From NCBI GenBank assembly GCA_947460165.1, contig CANHKH010000245.1:1-5555 (forward strand): 5,555 nucleotides of DNA. Direction: 5' to 3'. Positions 5,322 to 5,555 of this stretch are shown here, in pieces. The position numbers and the translations under genes are program-made. The notes below the pieces were generated by a model. That model ran no database searches. It saw only the letters and a list, made by a program, of their open reading frames with translations, and was not told the origin of the DNA. The stretch comes from Comamonadaceae bacterium (lineage in GTDB: Bacteria; Pseudomonadota; Gammaproteobacteria; Burkholderiales; Burkholderiaceae_C). The stretch's first letter is position 1. Every line of letters starts with the position of its first letter.

Positions 5322-5327
5322 ATTCTA
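5322..5327 (-). promoter_or_regulatory. -10 box TAGAAT of the ppnP-argG operon
   Basis: On the minus strand CTAGAATC contains TAGAAT, five of six matches to the sigma-70 -10 consensus. It lies about 60 nt upstream of the ppnP ATG and just after the terminator of the preceding gene. No recognisable -35 box occurs 16-18 nt upstream (that stretch is C-rich), so the promoter may be weak or activator-dependent. Confidence 0.5.
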
Positions 5328-5376
5328 GGTCAGCGCATGTGCGGCGGGGGCGGGTGGCGCGCGGCCACAGAGCGTG

Positions 5377-5399
5377 AAAAAGCCCTCCGCAGAGGGCTT
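5377..5399 (-). terminator. intrinsic terminator of the gene at the right edge
   Basis: On the minus strand AAGCCCTC (5399-5392), loop TGCG, and GAGGGCTT (5387-5380) form a perfect 8-bp stem running into five T (5381-5377). This is a textbook Rho-independent terminator, 35 nt past the stop of the upstream gene. It isolates that gene from ppnP-argG. Confidence 0.88.
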
Positions 5400-5434
5400 G
5401 AACGCAAGGCTTGCGCAGCGACTTAGGCTGTGAT

Positions 5435-5555
5435 TTAACGCCATTGGCCTTGATAGCCTGGTTGGCGGCGGTCGCCGTGGCCACCGCGCAGGTGCTGGTG
5501 GCCATTGGACCACTGCAGCGACAGGCCAATGGGCGCCACATAGGGCTGGTACAGG
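5435..5555 (-). CDS. C-terminal end of an unidentified protein (partial)
   Basis: The last 39 codons of a minus-strand gene that continues beyond the window, ending in TAA at 5435-5437. The visible end contains LYQPYVAPIGLSLQWSNG followed by a His/Gly/Arg/Gln-rich tail (HQHLRGGHGDRRQPGYQ). The intrinsic terminator 35 nt downstream on the same strand supports the frame. I do not recognise the family. A beta-strand-like segment and a polar Gly/His-rich tail would fit a small secreted or periplasmic protein, but the N-terminus, where a signal peptide would be, is not visible. Confidence 0.65.
   Translation of the reverse strand, partial: LYQPYVAPIGLSLQWSNGHQHLRGGHGDRRQPGYQGQWR

Noticed and set aside
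5260..5541. 94-codon N-terminal extension of the ppnP frame
   Set aside because: The extension crosses an intrinsic terminator and a likely -10 box and overlaps the 3' end of the upstream gene. PpnP similarity and a good Shine-Dalgarno support the ATG at 5259.
1..5555. CRISPR arrays, tRNA or rRNA genes, insertion sequences, phage or defence genes
   Set aside because: I found no regularly spaced direct repeats, cloverleaf-like segments, transposase motifs or known defence domains on either strand by eye.

Overview
The window looks like a stretch of ordinary chromosome from a GC-rich betaproteobacterium, most likely a member of the Comamonadaceae (relatives of Acidovorax, Polaromonas, Rhodoferax). 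This placement is an inference. It rests on the long-form ArgG, a stand-alone second-type IF-1 with a proline/arginine tail, a PpnP-like gene next to argG, and a GC-rich intergenic palindrome of a kind I associate with this group. No lineage marker such as rRNA is present.

Layout from left to right. Positions 12-120 hold a large imperfect inverted repeat, REP-like, with no gene. On the minus strand, 1880 to 186 is a tightly spaced pair: an SDR-family dehydrogenase followed 3 nt later by an SMP-30/gluconolactonase-type lactonase. This is the classic dehydrogenase-plus-lactonase module that oxidises an aldose to its aldonate. Positions 1881-2269 form a divergent intergenic region with an 8-bp inverted repeat and a 12-bp palindrome. 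On the plus strand, 2270-2524 is infA (IF-1). A region of about 540 bases without a confident gene follows; it is unusually rich in perfect short hairpins. A plus-strand gene at 3063-3482 then encodes a basic, low-complexity, probably disordered protein of unknown function with a strong ribosome binding site. It converges on a minus-strand operon of ppnP (nucleoside phosphorylase, cupin fold) and argG (argininosuccinate synthase), 14 nt apart. A TAGAAT-type -10 box and a terminator-like hairpin lie upstream of ppnP. A clear intrinsic terminator (5377-5399) separates this operon from the 3' end of another minus-strand gene that runs off the right edge.

How the genes work together. The SDR and lactonase should act sequentially on one sugar substrate, but the dehydratase, aldolase and transporter genes usually found with them are absent here. 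ArgG makes argininosuccinate from citrulline and aspartate, the penultimate step of arginine synthesis; its pairing with PpnP is positional and no shared pathway is evident. I found no CRISPR array, tRNA, insertion sequence, phage gene or recognisable defence system. The least explained parts are the structured region 2566-2980, the disordered protein after it, and the hairpin in the ppnP leader.
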